DNA of 64,000 nucleotides from Jacaranda mimosifolia (taxonomy: Eukaryota > Streptophyta > Magnoliopsida > Lamiales > Bignoniaceae). The position numbers were made by a program, and so were the translations under genes. The notes under the pieces were generated by a model that was not told the DNA's origin, did no database searches, and saw only the letters and a program-made list of their open reading frames with translations. The stretch spans positions 39,773,404-39,837,403 of the forward strand of contig CM032122.1 of the NCBI GenBank assembly GCA_018894105.1. The letters run 5' to 3'. Of the stretch, positions 49,813 to 60,860 are shown piece by piece (the stretch's first letter is position 1; each line of letters begins with the position of its first letter).

Positions 49813-52800
49813 ATGTGTGGAAGAGGTCGCTGTACTCTTAGGCCCGATGACTTCCCTCGGGCTTCCCGTCTCAACGCCCGGCCCGTCCGTCACCTCAATA
49901 TGGACCGGTAACTCTGCATAAATTACCTCCCAAAATGAGAAGATTCTGTTTTGGCCAATTTATGTTGGATTTATCACTTGCTTTTAAGGAAAAACTGAAT
50001 CTTGATTAGGTATCGGCCGTCTTATAACGTTGCGCCGGGGTTCAACTTGCCGGTGGTTCGGCCTGACGACGACGGAGATAGCAACAGCGTCGTTTTGCAC
50101 TGCATGAAATGGGGGCTTATTCCGAGCTTCACTAAGAAAACTGAAAAGATCGACCATTTTAAGATGGTAATGGAATTACTTAGTATTGGACTTCACTAAT
50201 TTCAGCCCCCCTTTTTTTTTTCTTCCAAATATAGTTTATAGGTATGTCTGCATATTTTGTTCATTCCCCCAAGGTTGCCGAACACTTTCTTCTTGGCATA
50301 TATTTAATTTGTTTATATTCTGCAAGTTATAACAATTCAAGAAGTACTGCCATATTATATGTTTTTGCATCTAATTATCTCTCAAAAATCATGAAGCATT
50401 GTGCAAACTGATAACAAGCAGTCAAATGAAATAGCGAGATTAAAACAGTAAGACGAGCTTTAGGGAGACGTTTACAGTCTTCCTTTTGCATTCTTTGATG
50501 CATACACCTTCATTTGCAGTGTAATGTTTTCATTTTTCCTTCCCCCCTCTCTAAACCTGTTTGTGGGCTCCACAAATGCTCATTAATCACCAATCTTACA
50601 TTTTTCAGATTCCTAACTGGCGGTAATGTTTGATCTTCTTTTTGTGTAGAATATCTAATGTAGAATGGCAGTTGGGATTAGTTGTTGGCTTGTTTCAGTG
50701 CTTCAAGATTGGAGAAACAAAATTGAAATAACGAGTAATAATTAGGTTGCAGAAGGTGGTTGATACTTGGAGAATAAGACGTATACCATTAATGCAGACA
50801 ATTTAACTTCATTGAGTAAATGCAAAACTGTTGGTGTGATGGTATTCCTGCTGACGGAAACTAGAGTCCAACCAGGAGCTAGCTGTGCCTGTGTCTTCTT
50901 TGCTGACCTTGTGGGATTTCATATTTATTATATCATTCTACCAGTTTCATATTCTTGCTGCTGTAAGAAGTATTGTCTTAATAATGCTAAAGATGGTTGA
51001 GACATCAAGTAATTTTCTTGTTTCGGAGCAATCTGACTAGTGCTGTCATTTACAGTTTAATGCTCGATCTGAATCAATAAGAGAGAAGGCTTCTTTTCGT
51101 CGACTTCTTCCAAAGAATAGGTGTTTGGTGTCTTTTGAAGGGTATGCACCATGCAGTTATATGCATATCTTGTTCTCTACTATTTCCAACTTGGCTTTTT
51201 TCAGAAATATATTGCATTCTACATTTATTTTTCACTTCCCATCTGGTGTATCATTTTTAAGTTGTTATCATACACTCCTGTTTCTACTCCATCTAGACGT
51301 TGAAGCATTTTCATACAGTAAAGATCTTTTGTGAAAATTTTCCCTTTGTATAAAAAGGTTAATTCCACCCGTGGTTTCAATATATAGCTTACCACTAGAT
51401 ACTCCCTTTTTCCCAGTTAACTTTCTCCAATAGTATGTAACTAGCGACTGGCTGGTGTAAGCTGCATTAAGTTTTCTTCCGAACAAAAAAATTGCTGTAA
51501 AAGTTATCATTTACATGTAGCTTTAAATTTATTAGTTCGATTGTTTTTCAGTTTTTACATGCATCAGTTTTGTGTTCAGGTTTTATGAATGGAAAAAGGA
51601 TGGGTCAAAAAAGCAACCTTACTACATACACTTTAAGGACGGTCGTCCCCTGGTATTTGCAGCTCTTTTTGATTCTTGGAAAAATTCAGAAGGTGATACA
51701 TACATTTACATATTTTGCAATGTCACACTCTACAGTTTAGCATTATGATTTTCTTTTTTTCTTTGCCTTTAAAGTAGTAACAATATTTAATTGGATTCCA
51801 TTCTATGTTCTTCCTCTCGGACTTCCAATTAAATAAGCAGAACATATATGTAAACTGTTCTCTATATTTTTCAGTTTATTGCTTTCTGAGTTTTCTCTTC
51901 ATTCAGATATTTTCCCAAGTCATGATAGCCGCTGCAAGAAATTTATGGCCCTCCCATGCTTTCTAGTAAATTGCAGATTCTTTTGCTAAATTTGTGTCTG
52001 TTTAAGCTGTTTCCCCTTTTCTTCATGCAGGAGAAATCCTTTACACCTTCACTATTATCACAACATCATCATCATCATCATCTCTGGGATGGCTGCATGG
52101 TTTGTATTTGTGCTCTGAATAACTATCAATTTTTGTATATTTAAAGGACAACATCTCTCGACTTCCATTGTTGCTGTTCATGATGATTGATAGAATTTCA
52201 TTTCTGACGTCCTCAATTAGCATGCAAATGAGTGCCGAATTTACACTTCCATCCTCAATTTCATAGTCTGTTATTGTTATAGACAGGATGCCTGTTATCT
52301 TGGGCAACAAAGAATCAACCGATTGCTGGCTGAATGATTCTTCCTCGTCCAATCTTGACAAAATTCTCAAACCATATGAAGAAACAGATTTGGTAAGAGC
52401 TTAACCTTCTGTGTATCTATTGCTGGTGATTGCTATAGATTCGAACAAAGATATGAAATGTTAACCTTATCCGCCAGGCCTGGTACCCAGTGACAACTGC
52501 GATGGGTAAGCTTTCTTTTGATGGGCCAGAGTGCATTAAGGAGGTAAAATTTATTCTTCCGTACTTGAGGTTCCACATAATTTAGTACTAAGGTTGCCTG
52601 GCTCACCACAGATACAGGTAAAAATGGAGGAGACCAAATCAATCTCACAGTTCTTCTCAAAGAAAGAAGTACGTCCAGCACAGGAGCCAAAACTTGAAAA
52701 AAACCCAGTTAAGGATGAGCCTGTGGGGGCTAGTAGTGAGCCGAAAAGTGTGAAAGAGGAACCTGAAAGTGGGTCAAAACTTGAAAAGACCAGAATGAAG

Positions 52801-53097
52801 GAGGAACCTCTTGAATATAGCCAGCAGAAAAGTGTAAAAGAGGAACCTGAAAGCCGAGATGACCACCTTCAAACTATCACCAAGAAAGATGATAATGATA
52901 ACACAAGTGGTATTTCTTCTATATCTCCAAAAGGGGCTTCCAATATCATAGAGAAGCGAGACTATGAGGAGTTTTCTGCTCACGCCAAGCCATTTGCTAA
53001 AGAAACCAAAGGGCAACATACCAGTCCAGCCAGAAAGAGAAGCAAGGGTGGTGATGATAAGCAGCCAACACTCTTTTCTTATTTCGGGAGAAGGTAG
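49813..53097 (+). CDS. HMCES: SRAP/HMCES-type abasic-site processing protein with extended tail, 8 exons
   Basis: Exons 49813-49907, 50010-50166, 51056-51141, 51580-51692, 52031-52099, 52283-52392, 52478-52543 and 52612-53097 give 393 aa. The SRAP domain covers residues 1 to about 230. It starts MCGRGRC, with catalytic Cys2 that bonds covalently to abasic sites after removal of Met1. It also shows NVAPG, KWGLIPSF, FNARSES (N86, R88), FYEWKKDG (E116) and LHDRMPVIL (H173). Cys, Asn, Glu and His are the known active-site set of YedK and HMCES. The family shields abasic sites in single-stranded DNA at replication forks. The last exon encodes a charged tail (233-393): SISQFFSKK near 242-250, five PsiKxE motifs (VKME, VKDE, VKEE, MKEE, VKEE), a basic ARKRSKGGDDK stretch and a C-terminal QPTLFSYF (383-390) that fits the PCNA-binding PIP box. 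It is convergent with the YlmG gene, 2 kb away. Confidence 0.93.
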
Positions 53098-55104
53098 TGA
53101 CTTGTTTGGCGTACGACTTTTGCTGTTACTATCACATAAATGTACATAAGCATATTGAGAATTATGGTTATGAACTAGAAGTTGAAGTAAGTGAGGTTGT
53201 AGTGGTAGTAAAAATGCAAAAGAACTGGAATGCTGTTGTAGCTATCACCATCTTGAGGCTGTCTGTAATTTGATAAATCTTGGTGTTGTTACGCTCCTCA
53301 GCTTCTATATCCTGCTGGATGCACCTAATTTTGAGTACTTGTGTTAGACTGGCTTATCTTCTCTATAAATACTTTCCCTCTTAAGTTCAAGATTATAACT
53401 TGTTTCTGTTCTATGGTCTCTTCTTTCATTACAACCCATTGAAATCTGAGTATGATCACAAGAATTATGACAGATTTCCTTAGTTATCCTCGTATAGTTT
53501 GATAATGATTTCTAAACGGATCTACTGTGTTTCTTTTCCGATCAAAGTAACCTTGAACCATTTACTGTATGATTTTCTGTGAAATTTTAGTTTGTTTTTT
53601 CATTAATGTCCTATTAAATTTTCAAGTAGATGATAATGCAATTCATGAAGGATCATATGAAGTTTAACGTTACTGTATAGGTGCAACGTAAAGACAACTT
53701 TGAAATTAACTTAAAATAGAAATAATTCAAAAAGTTGCCTTCCCAAACACTGGAGATTGATGACCCCTGTTTATGTTTACATTCAAATGATCCGCATCAC
53801 AATACAGAGAAAGAAGGCCATATACTGTAGAATACTCTTCAAATCAACCAACAAAGTGAACTGCATGTTATCTCTTGGTCATGAAAGCCTAGATACTGCG
53901 ACTATCAGGAGGCAAAAAAATTAAGGCATTCTAAAAGCACCCCAGCCATTCTGAAAATATACCGACAAAGGATCTTAATCAAGTAGGAATTGGCAATACT
54001 TCATACTCCTAATTCTTCAAGAAATGTTTTGTAGCAGAAAAGGAGAGAAGTTTATCTTTTAGTGCCCTGTTCATGAGCAAATGACAAATAAGAAAACTGA
54101 TCTTCTTTACTTGATTTCTTATCAACTTTTTGCTTAAAGGTACTGATTTCTACTCTCCATTCCTTTCCACCAGAAATCCATGGTATTCACAAGGAAATGG
54201 ACAGCAGGGATCAGCAGTGTTTACCTTGTCTCGAGAAAATGCGAGCAAATCTTGGAGCATACCAAGATCAAATTCAGCTAAGAGAAAAGCATTTCAACAG
54301 CTTAGGAGCTTTATCAAATCCTATAGACACACTCTAACCATAACATTTCCACCAGTGCTCAACCTTCTAGTTCATGACCATACAAACTGAAGTGGCTGAG
54401 TTCAACCGTCCACACATGAAAAGCACAAAAAGTCTTTGTTTGGATTCAACAGCATTATCGGCTATATAGCTCCAACTCAAATCAATTGGTAGCGACCATG
54501 GAAAAACGCACCAATCCATTTCAAGTCGAATGTCTGGTTATTGCCACAACTAGGAGGTACAAAATAAACAAAGGGAAAATCTAAAATCACCCTTGCGACC
54601 CCGTAAATTGTTCTGTGCAAGAATGTGTGGATATATACCATTTGAGGGTCTTCATCATGAGCTAGACTGGTGCAGCTCATAAGTTCATGCCAACTTAATA
54701 ACACCAAATAGAGCAATAGAAATGATGCCAGGAAAGGTTGGTAGAAATGGCTAAAATCACAAACTGAGGAACACAACAAGAAAATTCAATCACCTGCATT
54801 GTAAACACCACCAAGTGATCCATTTTGAGCAGAAATTAAATCACATAAATAGAAAAATAACAACGGAGGACACCAAATGCAAATGCAAGAAACATGAACC
54901 ATCCAAAGATGATGTATTTCAAGCAATAACATAGAAACATTATCAAATTATATGTGATTGTGCCGATAAAAATTCTATAACAATGACATTCAACAAACTC
55001 AATCCCTTAGTACACGTAATTGTATTGCCAAAAGTACTACAAAACTTTCACTAATCAATCAGCCATTACCAAGTACAAATGCAAATTCAATTCAATCGAC
55101 TACC
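53098..55104. other. Convergent intergenic region between the SRAP and YlmG genes
   Basis: Probably contains both 3' UTRs. Composition is less AT-rich than other gaps, but the open frames (for example 54130-54390 plus and 54477-54779 minus) match nothing I know. Confidence 0.5.
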
Positions 55105-55794
55105 TCAGTAAGCCTGCCTGCTGCTGTTCAGAATTGAACCCAGAGTACCCAAAACTGCGAAAGCCAGGAGTGGACTCACATCCAATGTGTCGAAAATTGG
55201 AGGAATTATATTCCTAAACAGATTCAAATAGGGATCACATAAGTCCCTAATAGCAGATAAGGGCTGCCTATCCCACGGGATATTGGGAAACCAGCTGAGC
55301 AGAACCCTAACCATCAAAACCCCACTATAAAGATCCAGCCATTTCGCCATTCCGGCAGCCACCACAGTGAACGGCGTGTTCAAAGACCCCGTCGGAACGT
55401 CCTTCGCCGCGGCGAAGAACGCGGGGCCCGCGGCACAGAGCATGGGTTCTTTCAATTGCACGGCTAAGCTAAAAATGCCCTGGGCAAAGAATTTTGAGGC
55501 GGTAGTGGCGATTGCAAAGAGCGTAGTGACCGTCCGGGTGGACCCGGAGAGCAAATCTTGATAAGAGTTTTGGGCTTTGACCGATTTGATTGCTGGTCTT
55601 TCGTTTGTTGGGGAGATGGAAGCTGAAATTCTTGATTTTGAGGGTTTTGAGAGTGGGGAAAAAGAGAGGCCTATCGGAAGGAGGCGGACATGGGCGGATG
55701 GAACCGGGAAAGCTGCCGTGGGGCGGCCGGAGCCAAGGGAAGCCATGGGATGGCGGAGGAGGGCGGTTTGAGTAGCCATGATAGAAGAAGCCAT
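55105..55794 (-). CDS. YLMG1: YlmG/YGGT-family chloroplast membrane protein (YLMG1-like)
   Basis: Single exon, 229 aa, ATG at 55794. Residues 1 to about 70 are rich in Ser, Pro, Arg and Ala without acidic clusters, as in a chloroplast transit peptide. The middle (about 80-150) is moderately hydrophobic. The YGGT domain occupies about 155-225: LYSGVLMVRVLLSWFPNIPW, then QPLSAIRDLCDPYLNLFRNI, IPP and a final hydrophobic segment SPLLAFAVLGTLGSIL. The RxxLSWFP and DPYLxxFRxxIPP patterns are the family signature. Plant YlmG1 proteins are needed for normal nucleoid distribution in chloroplasts and have been linked to thylakoid complexes; this role comes from the family. It is GC-richer than its surroundings, like many intronless plant nuclear genes for plastid proteins. 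Paralogue (YLMG1-1 or 1-2) not resolved. Confidence 0.92.
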   Translation of the reverse strand: MASSIMATQTALLRHPMASLGSGRPTAAFPVPSAHVRLLPIGLSFSPLSKPSKSRISASISPTNERPAIKSVKAQNSYQDLLSGSTRTVTTLFAIATTASKFFAQGIFSLAVQLKEPMLCAAGPAFFAAAKDVPTGSLNTPFTVVAAGMAKWLDLYSGVLMVRVLLSWFPNIPWDRQPLSAIRDLCDPYLNLFRNIIPPIFDTLDVSPLLAFAVLGTLGSILNSSRQAY

Positions 55795-56459
55795 TTTTCC
55801 TTTGGTTCTTTCGAAATCCTTTCCCTGCTAAGCCTTGGTCCTTTTTGTGGCTCACGAGCTAAGAAGTTAACCGACCTATTAAGGTCCATTGATGTAATCA
55901 TCACAATAAATAATTATGATTAAGATAATTTTTTGTGCTAATTACATATTTTATTGACCTTGTAAATGAAATTGGTTATTTGGTAGCACTATTATTTTAT
56001 GATAATGTTACTTTGAAACTATGATTTGTAGACTATATATTCTCGAAAAGAAAATGATTTTTTAAAAGGGAATGTAAAGAGATAAATTGACATTTTCATT
56101 TATTAGAAATATGTCGGACATGTGGTTAGTGTTGTGTCTGACAGCATTTTAGTTTTATTTAACCATGATAATAAAAATTTATAATCCGATAATTAATAAA
56201 TTATAATTTATAGAAGAGTAGTTAAGAACTTAATTCTATCATATACCATGTAAATATTGTTTTACACTAAACAATTAAAATCGAGACCTCAAAATTTTAC
56301 AAATATGAGGTTTTGAGTTCAAGTCTCATAAGATATGCAAGTATTTATCTTAATGCTACATGAATATGGGGGTTGTTGGTTGTGCAATCAACATATTATT
56401 TATATGCCACTTCTTTTGGGCTTGGATATTTTGATCGGCTTAACTTAATATTTGACTTT
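55795..56459. other. Upstream region of the YlmG gene and intergenic DNA
   Basis: The first 100 bases probably include the leader; the rest is AT-rich with no gene recognised. Confidence 0.5.
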
Positions 56460-56462
56460 TAA

Positions 56463-56833
56463 TAGGCAATTTGGATTTGTTTTCTGAAGGTATTTTTATT
56501 ATTTGGTAAAAAAAAATAGTGAAAAGTTAATTATAAATGTGGTTTTGAAAATGAAATATTGTTGAATGTTTTGTTTAAAATGTAATGATTATGTAGGGTT
56601 GAAAATGAATTGTATATAGAAAATGTAGTGTTTTGTATTAAAAGTCGTGCAAATGTGAGTACGAAAAAATAAAAGGTGATGAAAATGAATATGGAGAGAG
56701 AGTGTAAGAGTTTGTCGAGAAGAATATTTTGAGAATGAAAATGTCTGTGAAAATGGAAGAGAAGTTAATAACTCTCTGTTTTCATTTTCAGTAGAAAAGA
56801 AAAGTGGTTCCAGAAGACAAAACAAACGAGCCC
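56463..56833 (-). mobile_element. Tourist-like MITE (family M3), intact
   Basis: 371 bases flanked by TAA at 56460-56462 and 56834-56836. On the minus strand it starts GGGCTCGTTTGTTTTG. It is the clearest full copy of the family and aligns with 33290-33663 on the other strand. Confidence 0.85.
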
Positions 56834-57388
56834 TAAGTATTTTGAATTTTTTATTTTATTTTTTATTAAAAATTCATAAAAATATGTTAAATATATTTAA
56901 TTTTTAATCAATTATTTTCATCAAGTAAAATTTATTACATTTGTCATATTTTCATGAAATGATATATAGAAGATTCAAAGTAAACTTTAAGCCTCTACAC
57001 TACAAAAATAATGCAAAAAATATAAAAACTACTAGGAATTTTGAAAACTAAAAGAAATGCAATTTGCATTTCTAGATATACCACCAAAAGAAAACCTAGC
57101 AACTTTAGCATCCACTTCAAGACAATTAAATTAAGCTCTTTTTTAAAAAAAATAAAAATAGTTAAGCTCTTTCAATGGTTCTTCCAACCTCACCATCAAC
57201 ATAGGGCAAAAAATTCAAATGAAAACCATAATAATTTCCAAGGAAATACTACACAGCTCAATATAGTTCAAATTCACATTTGACATTATTTACATTTTTA
57301 AGCAACTAAAAAAGATGAGTGCCAAATTCTTACACCACTCAATTAATTTAAAAAAAAAAAAAAAAAGACATGAAATATTGAAAAAATT

Positions 57389-57679
57389 CTACTCCAAACC
57401 CAATTTGATCAGCACAAAGGAAATAGCTGAGGGCGTAATAAGGGCAACGACCAGCAATAGGCCTCCACCAGCCGCCCATTGGCCGCCATCTGAACGATTA
57501 TTTTCTTCAACATACGGAAGGGCCGGGCCATAGCCCCCCAATGGACCACCGGCCGGACGCCCAGGCAGAACCCTCTCCGGCGGATCCCCAGCCGTATTGT
57601 GCTGCCCTTCGGCCGCCTCCGTCGTCGGCGTGTGCGGCAGCACGCGAGTGCGACGGCGGAGTTTGATAATAGGGAGATA
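57389..57679 (-). pseudogene. GC-rich reading frame without ATG, possible partial or broken gene
   Basis: The minus-strand frame is open from 57679 to a TAG at 57389-57391 but has no ATG. It encodes about 96 residues: an Arg-rich start, TEAAEGQHNTAGDPPERVLP, a Gly/Pro-rich middle, PYVEENNRSDGGQWAAGGG and one C-terminal membrane helix (LLLVVALITPSAISFVLI). A TTTAG before 57679 could be a 3' splice site, so this may be a last exon. Alternatively a start codon was lost or shifted: a frame opening MLRRTFSISLLSNSAVALA (ATG at 57699) overlaps it in another phase. The GC content of 57420-57660 stands out sharply from the AT-rich surroundings. I do not recognise the family. Confidence 0.35.
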
Positions 57680-57922
57680 CTAAAGGTTCTCCTAAGCATG
57701 ATTAGTCAAGTTTAGATAGTGAAATTTTGGGTTAGTGCAAAAATATTTCCTTAATTAAGAGGTTATATAGAGTAAGCCTTAATTGTGATGGATAGTGCAG
57801 TATGGTAATCATGAATGTCATTATGGTGACAATTTTTGAAATAATCTGGTGTTTATTTTATTAATTTTAATGCACATTAAAATATATTGGTAAGAAAAAG
57901 AAGGGTATGTCTATTTATTTTA

Positions 57923-58245
57923 GAGATAATTACAGTTAACTCTCCATCCTATAGCCTCATTTGCACAATGCCCCTCAACTATTGTCGATGTGCAATTTCA
58001 CCACCTGAACTAATAAAAATGTTTGCCAATACCACATTTGTACATTTTCGGTGGAATCTAACAAGAATATTTCGGTGCCTTTAGTCCACGTGTCCAATGC
58101 TAATTGGTTGGTTTCCACCGGAAATGAGTAAAAGTAGTGTTAGCGCACATTTCAATAGTTCAGGTGGTAAAATTGCACATCAACAATAGTTGAGGAACAA
58201 TGTGCAAATAAGGCCATAGATTGGGGGGTTAACTGCAATTATCCT
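57923..58245. mobile_element. Mutator-like MITE with about 90-bp terminal inverted repeats
   Basis: Left arm GAGATAATTACAGTTAAC and right arm GTTAACTGCAATTATCC continue as inverted repeats through GTGCAATTTCACCACCTGAA / TTCAGGTGGTAAAATTGCAC. Flanking 9-base repeats TTTATTYTA (57914-57922 and 58246-58254, one mismatch) fit the Mutator superfamily. Non-coding. Confidence 0.8.
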
Positions 58246-58254
58246 TTTATTCTA

Positions 58255-59700
58255 ATCATGTTTAGAGGTGTAAGTGTCATAATTACATGGTGTAGGCTTT
58301 CATTAAGTAGAAGATGTGTCGTTTTTATATTTTAGTAATCCTTGATTGAGGGCTAAGTATGATTACGATGATCAGTATTGGGCCACGAAGATATCTTAAA
58401 TGTTATAATCTATGTAATAATGTTAATTTGTCTTTATATTTATATGTGAGGGATATCATATTGAAAATTCAGTTGTGCAAGCTTGTAATTTTATTAGGAG
58501 CGAATTTAATTGCACAAATTTTAACTCTAAATAGAAGTTGGTTCAAGGCCTTAGGAGGTACCCAAAATAATTTAAGCGATTTTCCTTTAAAAAAATACTG
58601 AGGATTCCAATGATCCAAATGCATAATGAACTTTTTATAATATGTATTTATATCACTCCCACCACCCATAAAAAAGTTAAAAATTGAAGAAAGGCCCCTC
58701 ACCATGATGCAAATATAAATGCAATATAAAAAGAAGGTGCAAGCACAATAATTTTTCTTGGTTCTCTCTCAACTAAGAGTGAGATGATTAATTAAATATA
58801 GAGTTGGAGGAATAGAAGAAATTCAAAATTCAAAATTGTTTAGGGTAATTAAAGTGAAAGAAAATGATGGGATTCTTTGTTTTAATTAATTAAAAGTAAA
58901 ATAAGAAAAAAGTAGGCATGATGATGAAAATTCCGATACTGTTTGGATTGACGCAAAGGACATATCTTACAATTAATAATAAGTGAGTTTAAAAGAATTA
59001 AGCAGCCGCCCACAAGATTATCCCATATTTATTAATTTTCTTCAACAATATTTTATTTATTTGGATAGATATAAAGGAAATAAGCAGTAATAGTGACATT
59101 GCCTCCTCCCGTAACGTCATGTTCAGGTTTTCATATTCAGCTGCGAACATTTCAAACATCTGAACAACTCATGCAAGCACGGGTCCTGTTAGCATAGCAC
59201 CACCAAGGGTCGAGTAAAGTCTACAGAAGCCGGTATTGATCCACACTCAGGTCAAAGGACACACAACTAGCAAATGTTTGTGATAAATGCATAGAGAATA
59301 TTCGAACTCAAGAAGTGAACTTACCAAACCACTTGAGAATAAGCTTGGTTACTCAAATAAAATATATACGTATCATGCCTATTTTTAAATTCACAAATAA
59401 ATAATCTGAGTATTACTTTGAAAAAATAATTAGATTAACATCGAATAAAATTACATATGATAAGCTAACCAAAATATATTATAAAAATTTATTCCGTACT
59501 AGTGCAAATGAAATAATTATTTTGGGACAACTAAAAAACTGACTCTTTTTTTTTTTTTTTTTTTTTCTTGTCTAATTTCGCAATATTATCCCTTAAAAAT
59601 AATTTAAAATTAGTTGTCACGTGATGATAACATAAACAACACATTAATGTATATGCATATATGATATATTAAAAAATTCTTCCATTATGAAAAATCAAAA
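58255..59700. other. Intergenic; possible exon relic near 59095-59215
   Basis: Mostly AT-rich. On the minus strand, 59215-59095 reads TLGGAMLTGPVLA, a stop, then VVQMFEMFAAEYENLNMTLR, which has protein-like composition but no recognised family and is interrupted. A T run (about 59548-59566) and AT-rich DNA fill the rest. Confidence 0.4.
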
Positions 59701-59710
59701 TATTAGTTAT

Positions 59711-60850
59711 GGGGAAAATGCATTTTTGATCCTCGAACTATGGTCGTCTGCGAAAAAAGGATATTATGATTTTGCATTTTCTGATTTAGTACATTTAGTA
59801 CACATTGCCGCGATTTCAGGACAAATCGCCTGAAATTGCTGAAAATGTCGGCGGAGAATGCCACATCAGCAGGTTTTTGCGACATGTGGCAATTTTTTCC
59901 ACACCATGTGCTTATGTGTGCATGCCTAGTCCATGTAGACTAGCCACATGTACAACAATTCCCATGTCACCATCCAAGTGGCTTTAAACAGCCACATCAA
60001 AATATCTATGGAAAAATTAAAAGAAATAAGTTTATTACAAATATATTAATATAGATTGAAAAAAATATATTTTCTAAATGGATAAATTTTAAATTTCATA
60101 AATTATCATAAAAATGATAATTTTGATATAGTTATCGTAAAATATTTTTCATAATTTTTAGTACTTTAATTTGAACAAAATCTAAATTAAATGGAATAAT
60201 TACAAACTAATTAAAATAAAGACAAAAAACTTTTTTTAAAGTTTATAAATTTAAATTTTTTGTTAAAAATTACAAAATAATTTTATTTTACGATAACTAT
60301 ATCAAAATTATCATTTTTATGATAATTTATGAAATTTAAAATTTATCCATTCAGAAAATATATTTTTTTCAATCTATATTAATATATTTGTAATAAACTT
60401 ATTTCTTTCAATTTTACAAATATTTTTTATTCACAAGTTTTTCAGATGTGCATATATAACATAAAATGAATCAAAGTACTCCAAAGCTGTGGTGGCACAA
60501 CGGCTGGTGCATGGTTTTTCCAAGCCAAGGGTCTAGGGATCCTGGCTGCACCATTTTTCCATGGATATTTTCATGTGGCTGTTTAAAGCCACTTGGATGG
60601 TGACATGGGAATTGTTGTACATGTGGCTAGTCTACATGGACTAGGCATGCACATATAAGCACATGATGTGGAAAAAATTGCCACATGTTGCAAAAACCTG
60701 CTGATGTGGCATTTTCCAGTGACATTTTCAGCAATTTCAGGCGATTTGTCCTGAAATCGCAGCAATGTATACTAAATCGAAAAATGCAAAATCATAATGT
60801 CTTTTTTTTTGCAGAAGGCCATAGTTCGAGGACAAAAATGCATTTTCCCC
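59711..60850. mobile_element. 1,140-bp Mutator-like foldback element
   Basis: Perfect 10-base target duplication TATTAGTTAT at 59701-59710 and 60851-60860. The ends are GGGGAAAATGCATTTTTG and CAAAAATGCATTTTCCCC. The inverted arms extend inward for several hundred bases (for example CCACATGTACAACAATTCCC left, GGGAATTGTTGTACATGTGG right) and meet around a short AT-rich centre. No transposase. The minus-strand frame at 59703-59885 and plus-strand frame at 60685-60876 encode near-identical peptides only because the arms mirror each other. The right arm carries an extra insertion (about 60418-60553). Confidence 0.92.
60418..60553 (+). mobile_element. tRNA-like insertion in the right arm of the foldback element
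   Basis: This segment of about 135 bases is absent from the left arm. Its distal half looks like a decayed tRNA: TGGCACAACGGCTGG fits box A, GGGTCTAGGGATCC is a disturbed box B, and the end reads CTGGCTGCACCA, i.e. with a CCA end. ATTTT flanks both sides. No clean cloverleaf folds by eye, so it is not called a tRNA gene. Confidence 0.45.
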
Positions 60851-60860
60851 TATTAGTTAT

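Noticed and set aside
54130..54779. Reading frames between the SRAP and YlmG genes
   Set aside because: No similarity I recognise; the position between two convergent genes fits 3' UTR and spacer.
55367..55923. Several plus-strand and alternate-frame ORFs over the YlmG gene
   Set aside because: They are shadows of the GC-rich YlmG coding sequence; only the minus-strand 229-residue frame has the YGGT signature.
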